DNA of 64,000 nucleotides. Origin: Bacteroidales bacterium. Its GTDB lineage: Bacteria > Bacteroidota > Bacteroidia > Bacteroidales > UBA932. The translations under genes and the position numbers were made by a program. The notes beneath the pieces were generated by a model that was not told the DNA's origin, searched no databases, and worked only from the letters and a program-made list of their open reading frames with translations. Position 1 is the first letter of the stretch; each line of letters begins with the position of its first letter. The DNA lies in NCBI GenBank assembly GCA_017429205.1, contig JAFRPH010000021.1:62001-126000 (forward strand), in the 5' to 3' direction. Shown here one piece after another: positions 43,487 to 53,030 of the stretch.

Positions 43487-44188
43487 ATGCTTCAGATCAA
43501 GATTTTTCAGGTGAACCCGCTGGGGGCCAATTGTTACGTGTGCTGGGAGGATGCGGGTCACGCCTGCATCGTCGTGGATCCCGGTTTCTACCGGGCCGAG
43601 GAGGAGGAGATGGTGTTCACCTTCCTCACCGAGAACGGCCTCTGGCCCGACGCCGTCTTCCTGACGCACGCGCACTTCGACCACGCCTGGAGCGCGGCCT
43701 CCGTGGCGCGGCGCTGCGGTTGCCCGGTCTGGATGTCGGCGGCGGACGACCCCGTCCTCCACAGTCATTCCGAGATGCTGGAGCGGCTGAAGCTGGAAAA
43801 GTCCGTCGAACTGTTCGAGTACAAGGATGCGGCGGACGGCACGGTCCTCCACGCCGGCGGCGTGGACTGGAAGGTCATCGCGACCCCGGGACACACGCCG
43901 GGATGTGTTTGCTACCTGTGCGAGGCGTGGGGAGTCCTTCTGTCGGGGGACACACTGTTCGCCGGCAGCATCGGCCGGACGGACCTGGACGGCGGCGACT
44001 ATGACGCGTTGATGAAGTCCCTGCGGGAGAAGCTCCTCGTCCTGCCCGGAGATACGGACGTCCTGCCTGGCCACGGACATCCGACCTCCATCGCCCGTGA
44101 AGCGGCTTCCAACCCCTTCCTTCTTCCCTTCAACGAACCGGAGCCCGACCTGACGGACCAGGACGGCCTTTCCATCGACGGAATCTAG
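43487..44188 (+). CDS. MBL-fold metallohydrolase, glyoxalase II-like
   Basis: 233-residue metallo-beta-lactamase-fold hydrolase. The metal site THAHFDHA, TPGHTPG, SGDTLF and LPGHG are the four core motifs. Length and motifs match the hydroxyacylglutathione-hydrolase-like group found widely in Bacteroidota, usually of unknown thioester or lactone substrate. Cytoplasmic; no signal peptide. It precedes recJ by 58 bases. Confidence 0.92.
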   Translation: MLQIKIFQVNPLGANCYVCWEDAGHACIVVDPGFYRAEEEEMVFTFLTENGLWPDAVFLTHAHFDHAWSAASVARRCGCPVWMSAADDPVLHSHSEMLERLKLEKSVELFEYKDAADGTVLHAGGVDWKVIATPGHTPGCVCYLCEAWGVLLSGDTLFAGSIGRTDLDGGDYDALMKSLREKLLVLPGDTDVLPGHGHPTSIAREAASNPFLLPFNEPEPDLTDQDGLSIDGI

Positions 44189-44221
44189 GAAATCGGCCGG
44201 TTTCTTTCTTGTTTTTGCCGA

Positions 44222-44239
44222 TAGTTTTGCGTAATTTTG
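44222..44239 (+). promoter_or_regulatory. Two overlapping -7 motifs before recJ
   Basis: TAGTTTTG (44222-44229) and TAATTTTG (44232-44239) both fit TAnnTTTG. The first would give a leader of about 10 bases; the second would make the recJ transcript leaderless. Confidence 0.4.
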
Positions 44240-44246
44240 TACGACT

Positions 44247-45983
44247 ATGGGCATCACGGAACGTAAATGGACCGTCCACGAAGCCGGGGACCCGGAAAAA
44301 GTGGGACGACTCGCGACGGAGCTCGGCGTGGACCGGGTTCTGGCGGAGCTGTTGGTCCAGCGCGGCGTGGAAACTTTCGAGCAGGCCCGCCGTTTCTTCC
44401 GGCCCAGCCTGGACGACCTCCACGACCCGTTCCTGATGAAGGATATGGACAAGGCCGTGGAACGGCTCCACGAGGCCATCACCCGGGGGGAAAAGATCCT
44501 GGTCTACGGCGACTACGACGTGGACGGCACGACGGCCGTCGCCCTGGTCTATTCCTTCGTCAAGCGCTTCACCAAGCGGGTGGAATACTACATTCCCGAC
44601 CGCTATGACGAGGGCTACGGCGTGTCGTACAAGGGCCTCGACTGGGCCTCCGACAACGGCGTCGACCTCCTCATCACCCTGGACTGCGGCATCAAGGCCA
44701 TCGAGAAGGTGGAGTACGCCCGGAGCAAGGGCATCGACGTGATCATCTGCGACCACCACCTGCCGGAGGACGAGCTCCCCGGCGCCGTGGCGGTGCTGGA
44801 CCCCAAGCGGGAGGACGACCACTATCCCTTCGACGACCTGTGCGGCTGCGGCGTCGGCTTCAAGTTCGTCCAGGGCTATTCCCAGAAATACGGCATCGAC
44901 TTCGAGACCCTGGAACCCCTGCTGGACCTGCAGGTGGTGTCCATCGCCTCCGACCTCGTGTCGATGGTGGGGGAGAACCGCGTCCTTGCGCACTTCGGTC
45001 TCAAGCGGCTGAACGACAATCCCCGCAAGGGCCTCCTCGCGATGCTGAGCCTCGCGAAGCTGGAGCCCGGCCACGTGACCATCGACGACATCGTCTTCAA
45101 GATCGGCCCGCGCATCAACGCCGCCGGCCGGATGGAGTCCGGCCGCCTCGCGGTGGAGCTCCTCACGGCGATGGACGACCGCTCCGCCTTCCAGATCGGC
45201 GAGAAGATCAACGACAACAACAACGAGCGCAAGAACATCGACCGGGAAATCACCCAGGAGGCCCTGGAGATGGTCGCGAACGGCACTGCCCTCGAGACGG
45301 AGAACGTGACCATCGTCTACAATCCCACCTGGAACAAGGGCGTCGTGGGCATCGTCGCCTCGCGCCTGGTGGAGGCCTATTACAAGCCGACGGTCGTGCT
45401 CACGAAGTCCAACGGCTTCATCACCGGCTCCGCCCGCAGCGTCGCCGGCTTCGACCTGTACGCCTCCATCGAGAGCTGTGCGGACCTGCTGGAGAACTTC
45501 GGCGGCCACGTCTACGCCGCCGGCCTCACGATGAAGGAGGAGCACCTGGAGGAGTTCTGCAAGCGGATGAACCGCTTCGTCTCCGGCAACATCACCAAGC
45601 AGGAGCTTACCCCGGTGGTGGACATCGACGCCCGCCTGGACTTCTCGCAGATCACCCCCAAGTTCTTCCGCATCCTCAAGCAGTTCCAGCCCTTCGGCCC
45701 CGGCAACTCCAACCCCGTGTTCCTCACGGAGGACGTCTACGACGCCGGCAACGGCCGGAAAGTGGGCGCGGGCGGCGTGCACCTGAAGCTGGACCTGATG
45801 CAGGAATCCCAGCCCTACCGCCAGATTCCGGCCATCGGCTTCAACATGGCCGACTTCTACGACCACATCAAGGCCGGCAACCCCATCGACGTGTGCTACT
45901 CCATCGTCGAGAACTTCTACCGCGGCTCCTCCACCTTGCAGCTGAGGCTCAAGGATATGCGGGAGCGGGACGAATTGATTTAA
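44247..45983 (+). CDS. recJ: Single-stranded-DNA-specific exonuclease RecJ
   Basis: 578-residue RecJ, a 5'-3' ssDNA exonuclease of recombination and mismatch repair. The DHH domain shows YGDYDVDGTTA and ICDHHLPED, the DHHA1 domain shows GGHVYAAGLTM, and the C-terminal OB fold ends near the C-terminus (FRILKQFQPFGPGN). Standard length. The ATG is very close to two promoter-like motifs. Confidence 0.95.
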   Translation: MGITERKWTVHEAGDPEKVGRLATELGVDRVLAELLVQRGVETFEQARRFFRPSLDDLHDPFLMKDMDKAVERLHEAITRGEKILVYGDYDVDGTTAVALVYSFVKRFTKRVEYYIPDRYDEGYGVSYKGLDWASDNGVDLLITLDCGIKAIEKVEYARSKGIDVIICDHHLPEDELPGAVAVLDPKREDDHYPFDDLCGCGVGFKFVQGYSQKYGIDFETLEPLLDLQVVSIASDLVSMVGENRVLAHFGLKRLNDNPRKGLLAMLSLAKLEPGHVTIDDIVFKIGPRINAAGRMESGRLAVELLTAMDDRSAFQIGEKINDNNNERKNIDREITQEALEMVANGTALETENVTIVYNPTWNKGVVGIVASRLVEAYYKPTVVLTKSNGFITGSARSVAGFDLYASIESCADLLENFGGHVYAAGLTMKEEHLEEFCKRMNRFVSGNITKQELTPVVDIDARLDFSQITPKFFRILKQFQPFGPGNSNPVFLTEDVYDAGNGRKVGAGGVHLKLDLMQESQPYRQIPAIGFNMADFYDHIKAGNPIDVCYSIVENFYRGSSTLQLRLKDMRERDELI

Positions 45984-45996
45984 CCCATCCTGAAAT

Positions 45997-46659
45997 ATGA
46001 AAAGGCTTGCTCTTTTGATGCTGCTGCTGACCCTGGGTTTCGGGGCCGGCGCGCAGAAGATCGTCCATCTGAACCGGTACGCGGAGGCCAACGCCGCGCT
46101 TCCCGCCGCCAGCGGCCCGCGTGTGGTCCTGTACGGGGATTCCATCACCGACGGCTGGGCCTCCCGCCGTCCGGACTTCTTCGCGTCCACCGGCTTCATC
46201 GGCCGCGGCATCAGCGGCGAGGAAACCGCCCAGATGCTCCTCCGTTTCCGGGCCGACGTGATCAATATCGGCGCCTCCACGATGGTCCTCCTCGGGGGCA
46301 TCAACGACATCGCCCAGAACATGGGCGACCCGTATGTGGAGGATGTCACCTATGCCAATATCCTGTCGATGGTGGACCTCTGCTGGCAGAACGGCATCCG
46401 GCCGGTCATCTGTGGGCTGCTACCGTCTTATAACCTTCGCTGGCGTCCTGAGGTCACGGACACCTATGAGAAAGTGCTGAGCCTCAACGCCCGCCTCAAG
46501 GCTTACTGCGAGCGCCACGGCGTCACCTACATCGACTACGGCAGCGTCCTCGCCGGTCCCGACGGCAAGATCAAGGCCGACTACTCCGGCGACACCGTCC
46601 ACCCGAATGCGGCCGGTTACGAGCGGATGGAAAAGCTCCTGCTGGAGACGCTGAAATAA
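45997..46659 (+). CDS. SGNH/GDSL-family hydrolase, exported
   Basis: 220-residue exported esterase or lipase-like hydrolase. The signal peptide ends FGAGAQ. Block I is YGDSITDGW (nucleophile Ser), block III GGINDIAQN, and block V DTVHPN (catalytic His). It may deacetylate glycans or act as a lysophospholipase; the substrate is unknown. It lies 13 bases after recJ and may be co-transcribed, though functionally unrelated. Confidence 0.9.
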   Translation: MKRLALLMLLLTLGFGAGAQKIVHLNRYAEANAALPAASGPRVVLYGDSITDGWASRRPDFFASTGFIGRGISGEETAQMLLRFRADVINIGASTMVLLGGINDIAQNMGDPYVEDVTYANILSMVDLCWQNGIRPVICGLLPSYNLRWRPEVTDTYEKVLSLNARLKAYCERHGVTYIDYGSVLAGPDGKIKADYSGDTVHPNAAGYERMEKLLLETLK

Positions 46660-46662
46660 TTC

Positions 46663-47376
46663 CTACTGCGCGACGAACAAGTACGTGATCGTCCCCAGCT
46701 GTCGGGCGGGAGCGGTCGCGGAGGCGTTGAATTTCGACAGGCGGGCGGCGCGGGTGGCGAAGTTCCGCAGGCAGCCGTCCTTGGAGGAGGCGCCGTCGTC
46801 GACCTTGGCGTCCACGACCGTGCCCTGGTTGTTGACGGTGATGATGACCGTCACTTCGCCCGCGCCGACGCAGCGGTAGGCGGGGATGGGGAGATGGGTG
46901 GCCTTGCGGCCGTCGAGGGACCAGGAAAGCACGGAAGGGCCGCTGTAGGTCTCCTGCTTGCGGGGCTTCGGGTCGGACGGCGGCGTGACGGGATCCTGCA
47001 CGAAATCCTCCGGATCGTCCTGCTGCCGGTGCTGGCCGTCCTTGAGGTCCTGCGCCAGACGCTCGGCGTCGCGGTACAGCTGGTCCGCGTCGGTGTTGCG
47101 GTCGTCCTTGAGCTGGGAGCGGTTCACCGCCACGTTCCGCACGGGCTGCGTGCGTGCGGCGGCGAGGAGGTCTTCCAGCTGCGCGAGCGCCGTGCGGGAA
47201 AGCTCTTCCTGCTTCTCGATGCGCTCCTGTTCCTCCTGTTTGGTGAAGTCCAGCACGAAGGAGTTCTCCCGCTGGACGGCGTACCCGATCTGGCCCAGCA
47301 GCAAAATGATAATCACCGCGAGATGAACGATCGCGGTGATATACAGTCCTGCTTTCTGGTCGGGGGTCAGTTTCAT
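46663..47376 (-). CDS. TonB-like energy transducer
   Basis: 237-residue protein with a short cytoplasmic N-terminus, one transmembrane helix (AIVHLAVIIILLLGQIGYAV), a charged, helical and then Pro/Lys-rich span (about 45-150, VTPPSDPKPRKQ), and a TonB-like C-terminal domain (GAGEVTVIITVNNQGTVVDAKV). It may pass proton-motive energy to outer-membrane transporters such as the SusC here. Its start overlaps the uridine kinase stop (ATGA), and it lies 2 kb from the ExbB/ExbD cluster on the same strand. Confidence 0.75.
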   Translation of the reverse strand: MKLTPDQKAGLYITAIVHLAVIIILLLGQIGYAVQRENSFVLDFTKQEEQERIEKQEELSRTALAQLEDLLAAARTQPVRNVAVNRSQLKDDRNTDADQLYRDAERLAQDLKDGQHRQQDDPEDFVQDPVTPPSDPKPRKQETYSGPSVLSWSLDGRKATHLPIPAYRCVGAGEVTVIITVNNQGTVVDAKVDDGASSKDGCLRNFATRAARLSKFNASATAPARQLGTITYLFVAQ

Positions 47377-48002
47377 TTGTGGCGGCGGCTCCGTTTCTCC
47401 AGCGCCTCCTCCACCGTCGTGGTGAGGACGTCGATCGCCACCTGGTTGTGGCCGCCCTGGGGGACGATGATGTCGGCGTAGCGCTTGGACGGTTCGATGA
47501 ACTGCAGGTGCATCGGCTTCACCGTGTCACAGTAGTGCTCGATGGCGGTGTCGATGGTGCGGCCGCGCTCGGCCACGTCACGGACGATGATCCGCAGGAC
47601 GCGGTCGTCGTCGTCGGCATCCACGAAGATCTTGATGTTCAGCTGGTCCCGGAGTTCCTTGCAGGTGAAGATGAGGATGCCCTCCACGATGATCACCTCG
47701 GCCGGCTCCACGGTCACGGTTTCCGTGGTGGAGCGGGAGCAGGTGATGTAGGAGTACACCGGCTGCTGGATGGTCTTGCCCTGCTTGAGCTCCCGGATCT
47801 GCTGGCACATCAGTTTCCAGTCGATGGCGTCGGGATGGTCGAAGTTGATGTTCTTGCGTTCCTCCACGGGAACGTGGCTGGAATCCTTGTAGTAGGAGTC
47901 CTGGGGGATGACGACCACCCGGCCCTGCAGCTGGCGGGTGATGGCCTTGACGACCGTGGTCTTGCCTGAGCCGGAACCTCCGGCGATACCGATGACGAGC
48001 AT
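47373..48002 (-). CDS. udk: Uridine kinase
   Basis: 209-residue uridine/cytidine kinase that makes UMP and CMP for pyrimidine salvage. The P-loop is GIAGGSGSGKTT; DHPDAIDWKLM, EGILIF and DADDDDRVLRIIVRDVAERG are family motifs. Standard length. Cytoplasmic. It overlaps the TonB-like gene by four bases, an odd pairing, and lies 27 bases after asnS. Confidence 0.94.
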   Translation of the reverse strand: MLVIGIAGGSGSGKTTVVKAITRQLQGRVVVIPQDSYYKDSSHVPVEERKNINFDHPDAIDWKLMCQQIRELKQGKTIQQPVYSYITCSRSTTETVTVEPAEVIIVEGILIFTCKELRDQLNIKIFVDADDDDRVLRIIVRDVAERGRTIDTAIEHYCDTVKPMHLQFIEPSKRYADIIVPQGGHNQVAIDVLTTTVEEALEKRSRRHK

Positions 48003-48029
48003 ATCCTGTGGTTAGTTAGTAGGTTTCCT

Positions 48030-49424
48030 TTAAAACTCCGCGTTTTTCGGCGTGCGCGGGAACGGGATGACGTCGCGGATGTTGGCCATGCCGGTGACGA
48101 AGAGGAGCAGGCGCTCGAAGCCGAGGCCGAAGCCCGCGTGCGGCACGGTGCCGTAGCGGCGGGTGTCGATGTACCACTCGAGGTTCTTGCGGGACATGCC
48201 CAGCTCGTCGATGCGGGTCTCGAGCTTCTGCAGGTCCGCTTCGCGCTCGGAACCGCCGATGATCTCGCCGATCTTCGGGAAGAGCACGTCCATGCCGCGG
48301 ACGGTCTTGCCGTCCTCGTTCTGCTTCATGTAGAAGGCCTTGATGTCCTTGGGGAAGTCGATCAGGATGACCGGCTTGCCGAAGTGCTGCTCCACGAGGT
48401 AGCGCTCGTGCTCGCTCTGGAAGTCGGTGCCCCAGTGGACCGGGTACTCGAACTGCTTGCCGTTCGCGACGGCTTTCTCGAGGATGTCCACGGCCTCCGT
48501 GTAGGTGACGCGCTGGAAAGCGATGCCCAGCACGCTGCGGAGCCGCTCCACCAGACCTTCGTCATATTTGTCGTTGAGGAACTGCAGGTCGTCCATGCAG
48601 TGGTCCAGGGCGTACTGGACGAGGTATTTCACGAACTCTTCGGCGAGTTCCATATCGTCGTTGATGTCGTAGAAGGCCATTTCCGGCTCGATCATCCAGA
48701 ACTCCGCGAGGTGGCGCGGGGTGTTGGAGTTCTCCGCCCGGAAGGTGGGGCCGAAGGTGTAGATCTCGCCCACGGCGGTGGCGCCGAGCTCGCCCTCGAG
48801 CTGGCCGCTCACGGTGAGGCTCGTCTTCTTGCCGAAGAAGTCCTTGGAGAAGTCGACATTGCCCTTCTTGTCCAGCGGGATGTTCTTGAGGTCCATCGTG
48901 GTGACCTGGAACATGTCCCCGGCGCCCTCCGCGTCGGATTCGGTGATGAGCGGGGTGTGCAGATAGACGAAGCCCTTGTCGTTGAAGAACTTGTGGATGG
49001 CGAAGGCCATGGCGTGACGGATGCGGAGGACGGCGCCGAAGGTGTTCGTCCTGAGGCGCATGTGCGCGACGCTGCGGAGGTACTCCAGCGAAGTGTCCTT
49101 CTTCTGGAGCGGGAAACGCATCGGGTCGCATTCGCCGATGACCTCGATTTCCTTGGCCTGGATTTCCACGGCCTGGCCGCTGCCGATGGAGGCGACGAGC
49201 TCGCCCTTCACGGCGAGGGAGGCGCCGGTGGTGATGCGCTTGAAGAGCTCTTCGTCGAAGAGTTCCGCATTCGCGACGACCTGGATGTTATTGATGGTGG
49301 AACCGTCGTTGAGGGCGATGAATTTGACCTGTCTGTTGCCTCTCTTCGTCCTGACCCAACCTTTGGCCAGCACTTCCGCGCCCGGCTGCATCCCGAGCAG
49401 TTCCTTGATCTTGCTTCTTTTCAT
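48030..49424 (-). CDS. asnS: Asparaginyl-tRNA synthetase
   Basis: 464-residue class IIb aminoacyl-tRNA synthetase charging tRNA-Asn. An OB-fold anticodon-binding domain ([21 protein letters not shown]) precedes the catalytic core with motif 2 ([20 protein letters not shown]) and motif 3 ([10 protein letters not shown]). Its presence implies direct Asn-tRNA charging in this organism. Length is typical. Confidence 0.95.
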   Translation of the reverse strand: MKRSKIKELLGMQPGAEVLAKGWVRTKRGNRQVKFIALNDGSTINNIQVVANAELFDEELFKRITTGASLAVKGELVASIGSGQAVEIQAKEIEVIGECDPMRFPLQKKDTSLEYLRSVAHMRLRTNTFGAVLRIRHAMAFAIHKFFNDKGFVYLHTPLITESDAEGAGDMFQVTTMDLKNIPLDKKGNVDFSKDFFGKKTSLTVSGQLEGELGATAVGEIYTFGPTFRAENSNTPRHLAEFWMIEPEMAFYDINDDMELAEEFVKYLVQYALDHCMDDLQFLNDKYDEGLVERLRSVLGIAFQRVTYTEAVDILEKAVANGKQFEYPVHWGTDFQSEHERYLVEQHFGKPVILIDFPKDIKAFYMKQNEDGKTVRGMDVLFPKIGEIIGGSEREADLQKLETRIDELGMSRKNLEWYIDTRRYGTVPHAGFGLGFERLLLFVTGMANIRDVIPFPRTPKNAEF

Positions 49425-49446
49425 AATAGGATTCCTGTAAATCGTG

Positions 49447-49454
49447 CAAATATA
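49447..49454 (-). promoter_or_regulatory. -7 promoter element for asnS
   Basis: TATATTTG on the minus strand, 22 bases upstream of the asnS ATG. Confidence 0.55.
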
Positions 49455-49494
49455 CGGAAAAAAACCCTATTTGCCTACTGTACGGGGAAGAAAC

Positions 49495-49520
49495 AAAAAA
49501 GCAGCCCTTGGGAGGCTGCT
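49495..49520 (-). terminator. Intrinsic terminator of the ExbB/ExbD operon
   Basis: On the minus strand AGCAGCC and GGCTGCT form a 7-base stem with a 7-base loop, followed by a T-run. It lies just after the last exbD gene. Confidence 0.75.
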
Positions 49521-49543
49521 TTCTTGCAATATTCTCGTGCGGA

Positions 49544-50020
49544 TTATTTGTCTCCGCCGGGTTTTCTCGAAGCGTACATGATCTTCAGCGCGGAGCAGCG
49601 GCGCAGCTCCTGCTTGACATCCGACACGATACCCATTCTGACGTCCTCGTCAACGCGGAGGTTGACGGTCATCAGGGAACGGTCGGCCTCGGACATGGCG
49701 TCACGCTCGGAAGCGATGAAGTCGCGGATGTCGTCGATCGTCTTGAAAGAATCGTTCAGCTGGATACGGGCGTCGGTACCGTACATGGCCTGATACTGGC
49801 GGGTAGGCGAGCCGATGTTGATGTTGGCGGACAGGTCCTTGCGCTCGAGCTTCGCGGCTTCGGAAGCCACGGGGAGCTTGACGATGACCTTGTTCTCCGT
49901 CTCACGCATCTGGGTCGTCACCATGAAGAAGAACAGGAGCATGAACACGATATCGGAGAGGGAACCCGAGGAAATGCCGGGAACGCTCTTGTTGTTTCTT
50001 GAACCTCCGAATTTAGACAT
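49544..50020 (-). CDS. exbD: ExbD/TolR biopolymer transport protein, copy 2
   Basis: 158-residue ExbD with a short cytoplasmic N-terminus, one transmembrane helix (LSDIVFMLLFFFMVTT) carrying the conserved Asp of the proton path, and a periplasmic domain (LMTVNLRVDEDVRMGIVSDV). It is part of the ExbB-ExbD motor that energises TonB. Last gene of the cluster, ahead of a terminator and 14 bases after the first exbD. Confidence 0.93.
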   Translation of the reverse strand: MSKFGGSRNNKSVPGISSGSLSDIVFMLLFFFMVTTQMRETENKVIVKLPVASEAAKLERKDLSANINIGSPTRQYQAMYGTDARIQLNDSFKTIDDIRDFIASERDAMSEADRSLMTVNLRVDEDVRMGIVSDVKQELRRCSALKIMYASRKPGGDK

Positions 50021-50034
50021 AATTCAATCCTCCA

Positions 50035-50604
50035 TTATTTCTTTCCAGTGTCCTTCGGCTCGGCCTCGGAGATGTTCTGAGGCACGGCCTTCTTGACGAT
50101 TTCTTGCTGATCTTCGGAAAGACGGGCGAATTTCATTCCATACTCGCGCATGGAGAATTCGTCACGGAGTTCGTTCACGGCCTTGACGAGCTCATTCTGC
50201 ACTGCGAGATAGGCCTGGTAGCTGGTACCACGGTCGTTCTGCAGGGAGATGACGCCCTTGGAGACCATGTATTTCTTACCCTCGATCTCCTTCTCTTCCT
50301 TTTCGGGGAGGTTCGGGTCGTTGGTCGGGTTGGCAAGGAACTCCTTCATCTTGTCCTTCAGGAAGGCGATATCCATGGCTTCGTTACCGGCAAAGAGCTT
50401 ATCTGCAGAATTGATACGCACGATAACGATGTTACGGCGGTTCACCTTCTGGTCCTGGGCCTGCTTGGAATCAGGGATAGGAGGCAGACGGCGCTGCAGA
50501 CCCGACTGATCACCCATCGTGGTGGTCATCAGGAAGTAGCACAACAGCAGGAACGCGATGTCCGCAGTCGAGCTAGAGTTGATTTCCGGTGTTTTCTTTG
50601 CCAT
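50035..50604 (-). CDS. exbD: ExbD/TolR biopolymer transport protein, copy 1 (with insert)
   Basis: 189-residue ExbD relative. The transmembrane segment TADIAFLLLCYFLMTTTM holds the proton-path Asp. The periplasmic domain is longer than in the neighbouring copy, with a charged insert at about 90-115 (NDPNLPEKEEKEIEGKKY). Paired ExbD genes downstream of ExbB are usual in Bacteroidota, and the two probably form a mixed dimer. Confidence 0.92.
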   Translation of the reverse strand: MAKKTPEINSSSTADIAFLLLCYFLMTTTMGDQSGLQRRLPPIPDSKQAQDQKVNRRNIVIVRINSADKLFAGNEAMDIAFLKDKMKEFLANPTNDPNLPEKEEKEIEGKKYMVSKGVISLQNDRGTSYQAYLAVQNELVKAVNELRDEFSMREYGMKFARLSEDQQEIVKKAVPQNISEAEPKDTGKK

Positions 50605-50607
50605 GAT

Positions 50608-51060
50608 TTACGCTTTTTTAGTGCGGATAGCGGACATGATCTCACCGCAGATGATCGCGAGGATGGCCGCGCCACCCAGAATGTAGGTGAGGTTCAGAAC
50701 GGTATCAGTGAGTTTGAGCTCGGAAGCGGTAGGCGGAGTCGCGCCGGTGAAGCCGATGGCGGGAGCGCCGGAAGCCAGGAAGTAGGCGACCAGGCACAGG
50801 ACCGCGGCGGCACCAAGGCCGATACCGATACGCGCAAGACTCTTGGGATTAGTCGTGGCGGAGATGTACAGACCCACGCACAGGACCGCGACGAGGGCGA
50901 TGCCCAGCATGATGTAGGCCCAGACGAGGATTGTGTTCACAGCCCTGTCTTCACCGCTGCCATTGAACTGGGTGAATGCCCAGACAGCGAGGCCGACGCT
51001 GATGATGAGGAGCGCCCAGCTAATCCATTTGAATATTTTAGCGTATAACGGATTTTCCAT
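50608..51060 (-). CDS. Small membrane protein of the ExbBD cluster
   Basis: 150-residue protein with four predicted transmembrane segments (ISWALLIISVGLAVWAF, VWAYIMLGIALVAVLCVGL, LGAAAVLCLVAYFLASG, YILGGAAILAIICGEIM). It is a conserved neighbour of ExbB-ExbD in Bacteroidota but of unknown function; it may help assemble the motor. The start MENPLYAKIF at 51060 is preferred over an ATA/TTG region upstream. The neighbour genes lie 3 and 34 bases away. Confidence 0.8.
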   Translation of the reverse strand: MENPLYAKIFKWISWALLIISVGLAVWAFTQFNGSGEDRAVNTILVWAYIMLGIALVAVLCVGLYISATTNPKSLARIGIGLGAAAVLCLVAYFLASGAPAIGFTGATPPTASELKLTDTVLNLTYILGGAAILAIICGEIMSAIRTKKA

Positions 51061-51094
51061 TGTAAGTTGGATTATCAATTATCTTTGTTTCAAA

Positions 51095-51880
51095 TTACTT
51101 CTTGTCGGCAATCATGTCGACAAGACGAATGGAAGCGTCCTCCATGTCGATGGTGAGGGTGTCGATCTTGGACAGGATGTAGTTGTAGAAGAGCTGAAGG
51201 ATAACCGCGACGATGAGACCGCCGACGGTGGTGATCAGAGCGACCTTCATACCACCCGCAACAACGTTCGGGGAGATGTCACCGGCAGCCTGGATAGCGT
51301 CGAAGGCCTGGATCATACCGATAACGGTACCAAGGAATCCGAGGGACGGGGCGATGGCGATAAACAGGGAGATCCAGCCGAGACCCTTCTCCATCCGGCT
51401 GTTCTCGACACTGCCGTAGGAAACGATGGCTTTTTCAACGGCGTCGATGCTCTGTCCTTCTTCCACGCGCTTCAGACCCTGATAGTAAATGGAAGCGATA
51501 GGACCACGGGTGTTCTTGCAAAGATCCATGGCACCCTTGATGTCACCGTTCTTGATGTAATCGCTGACCTTGTCAACGAGTTTCTCGGTGTTTACCTTGG
51601 AGAAGGAGAGATACAGGATTCTCTCGATGGCGAGGGCGAGACCGAGGATGAGGCAGATGAGCACGAGGCTCATGAAGCCGGCGCCACCTTCGATGAACTT
51701 GGTCTTGAGGGCCTGGTGGAGGGGAACTTCCTCACCGGAACCGGCGAAAAGGTCGGTGACCGGCTCGTCAGCGGCGACCTGCTCGGTAGCGGCAGGGGCG
51801 GCCTCGTCCTGGGCGGAAGCGATGTTCGCAGTGAAGGTCATGAGACCGGCAACTGCCAAAAACATGAAAAACTTTTTCAT
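51095..51880 (-). CDS. exbB: MotA/TolQ/ExbB proton channel protein
   Basis: 261-residue ExbB. An N-terminal signal-like segment (LAVAGLMTFTANIASAQ) and an acidic periplasmic stretch precede the first helix (FMSLVLICLILGLALAIERILYL); the MotA/TolQ/ExbB domain has LGWISLFIAIAPSLGFLGTVIG and a second helix pair (VGGLIVAVILQLFYNYI). It forms the stator of the ExbBD motor. The upstream 118 bases are AT-rich but hold no clear TAnnTTTG motif, so the promoter is unidentified. Confidence 0.94.
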   Translation of the reverse strand: MKKFFMFLAVAGLMTFTANIASAQDEAAPAATEQVAADEPVTDLFAGSGEEVPLHQALKTKFIEGGAGFMSLVLICLILGLALAIERILYLSFSKVNTEKLVDKVSDYIKNGDIKGAMDLCKNTRGPIASIYYQGLKRVEEGQSIDAVEKAIVSYGSVENSRMEKGLGWISLFIAIAPSLGFLGTVIGMIQAFDAIQAAGDISPNVVAGGMKVALITTVGGLIVAVILQLFYNYILSKIDTLTIDMEDASIRLVDMIADKK

Positions 51881-51998
51881 AATCGTTTTTGTGTTGTTAG
51901 TTATAAATTGAATTGAGTTAGTTAATAAATTCTCAGTTTCAGGTGCTATGCTTCAAAAGTCCGTGCAATTTAGCAAAAAATATTCAAATGGCAAGGAT

Positions 51999-53030
51999 TT
52001 ATTTGCTTATTTCGCCAAACAGGTCCTCCCCGAAGCGGTTCTTGACCCACTCCGGATCCTCGCTCTGGCCCTGCAGGACGAACAGTTTTCCGAGGGCGGC
52101 CTCGGTGGTGATGTCGTATCCCGACACCACGCCGGCGATCTTCAACGTCTTGCCCGTGGCGTAGAGGTCCATATTGACAGTGCCTGATTTACATTGGGTT
52201 ACGTTCACGACCACCTTGGACTGGCTGGCCGTGCGGACGAGCGACAGGAACCAGGGACGGGTGATGGCGTTGCCCGATCCGTAGGTCTCCAGGATGACCG
52301 CGCGGATCTCCGGCGCGAGCAGGAACACGGTCACGACCTCGGGCGTGATGCCCGGGTGGATCTTGAGAATGGACACGCGGGTGTCCAGCCGGTCGTGGAC
52401 CGTCAGGGGCTGCGACCAGTCCGCCGGATAGCGGATGACGCGGGTGTTGTACCGGATCCGGATGCCGGCCTCGGCCAGGGGCGGGCAGTCCGGGGAGGCG
52501 AAGGCGTCGAAGGCTTCGGCGCTGAGCTTGGTGGCCCGGTTGCCCCGGATGAGGATGGAGTCGAAGTAGATGGACACCTCCGGGACCATCGGATGCCCTT
52601 CCTCGTCCATCGCCGCGGCGATTTCCACGGCCGAGATGAGGTTTTCCTTGCCGTCCGTGCGGGGAACGCCGATGGGCAGCTGGCTTCCCGTGAAGATGAC
52701 GGGCTTCCGGAGTCCCTCCAGCATGAAGCTCAGGGCCGAGGCCGAATAGGCCATCGTGTCGGTCCCGTGCAGGATGACGAAGCCGTCGTAGTCGTCGTAC
52801 CGGTCCCGGATCAGGTGCGCGAGCCGCACCCAGAGGGACGGTTCCACGTCGGAGGAGTCGATGAGCGGGTCGAAGGTGTAGGAGTCGATCCGGACGGCGA
52901 ACTTGCGCAGTTCGGGGACCTCCTCGGCGATCTGGCTGAAGTCGAAGGGCTTCAGGGCCTGGTCCACCGGGTCCTGCTTCATGCCGATGGTGCCGCCGGT
53001 GTAGATGATGAGGATGGAGGATGCTTTCAT
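51999..53030 (-). CDS. ansA: L-asparaginase, type I
   Basis: 343-residue cytoplasmic asparaginase. The first catalytic Thr is in IIYTGGTIGM and the second in HGTDTMAYSA; VVVNVTQCKSGTVNMDLYATG is the usual late motif (read around 270). It hydrolyses asparagine to aspartate and ammonia. Length matches E. coli AnsA. The start overlaps the tatD stop (ATGA), so both are one unit. Confidence 0.94.
   Translation of the reverse strand: MKASSILIIYTGGTIGMKQDPVDQALKPFDFSQIAEEVPELRKFAVRIDSYTFDPLIDSSDVEPSLWVRLAHLIRDRYDDYDGFVILHGTDTMAYSASALSFMLEGLRKPVIFTGSQLPIGVPRTDGKENLISAVEIAAAMDEEGHPMVPEVSIYFDSILIRGNRATKLSAEAFDAFASPDCPPLAEAGIRIRYNTRVIRYPADWSQPLTVHDRLDTRVSILKIHPGITPEVVTVFLLAPEIRAVILETYGSGNAITRPWFLSLVRTASQSKVVVNVTQCKSGTVNMDLYATGKTLKIAGVVSGYDITTEAALGKLFVLQGQSEDPEWVKNRFGEDLFGEISK

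Noticed and set aside
49544..51880. Horizontal transfer of the ExbBD cluster because of seemingly lower GC
   Set aside because: The gene order is normal for Bacteroidota, and codon bias in highly expressed genes explains the impression; GC was not computed.
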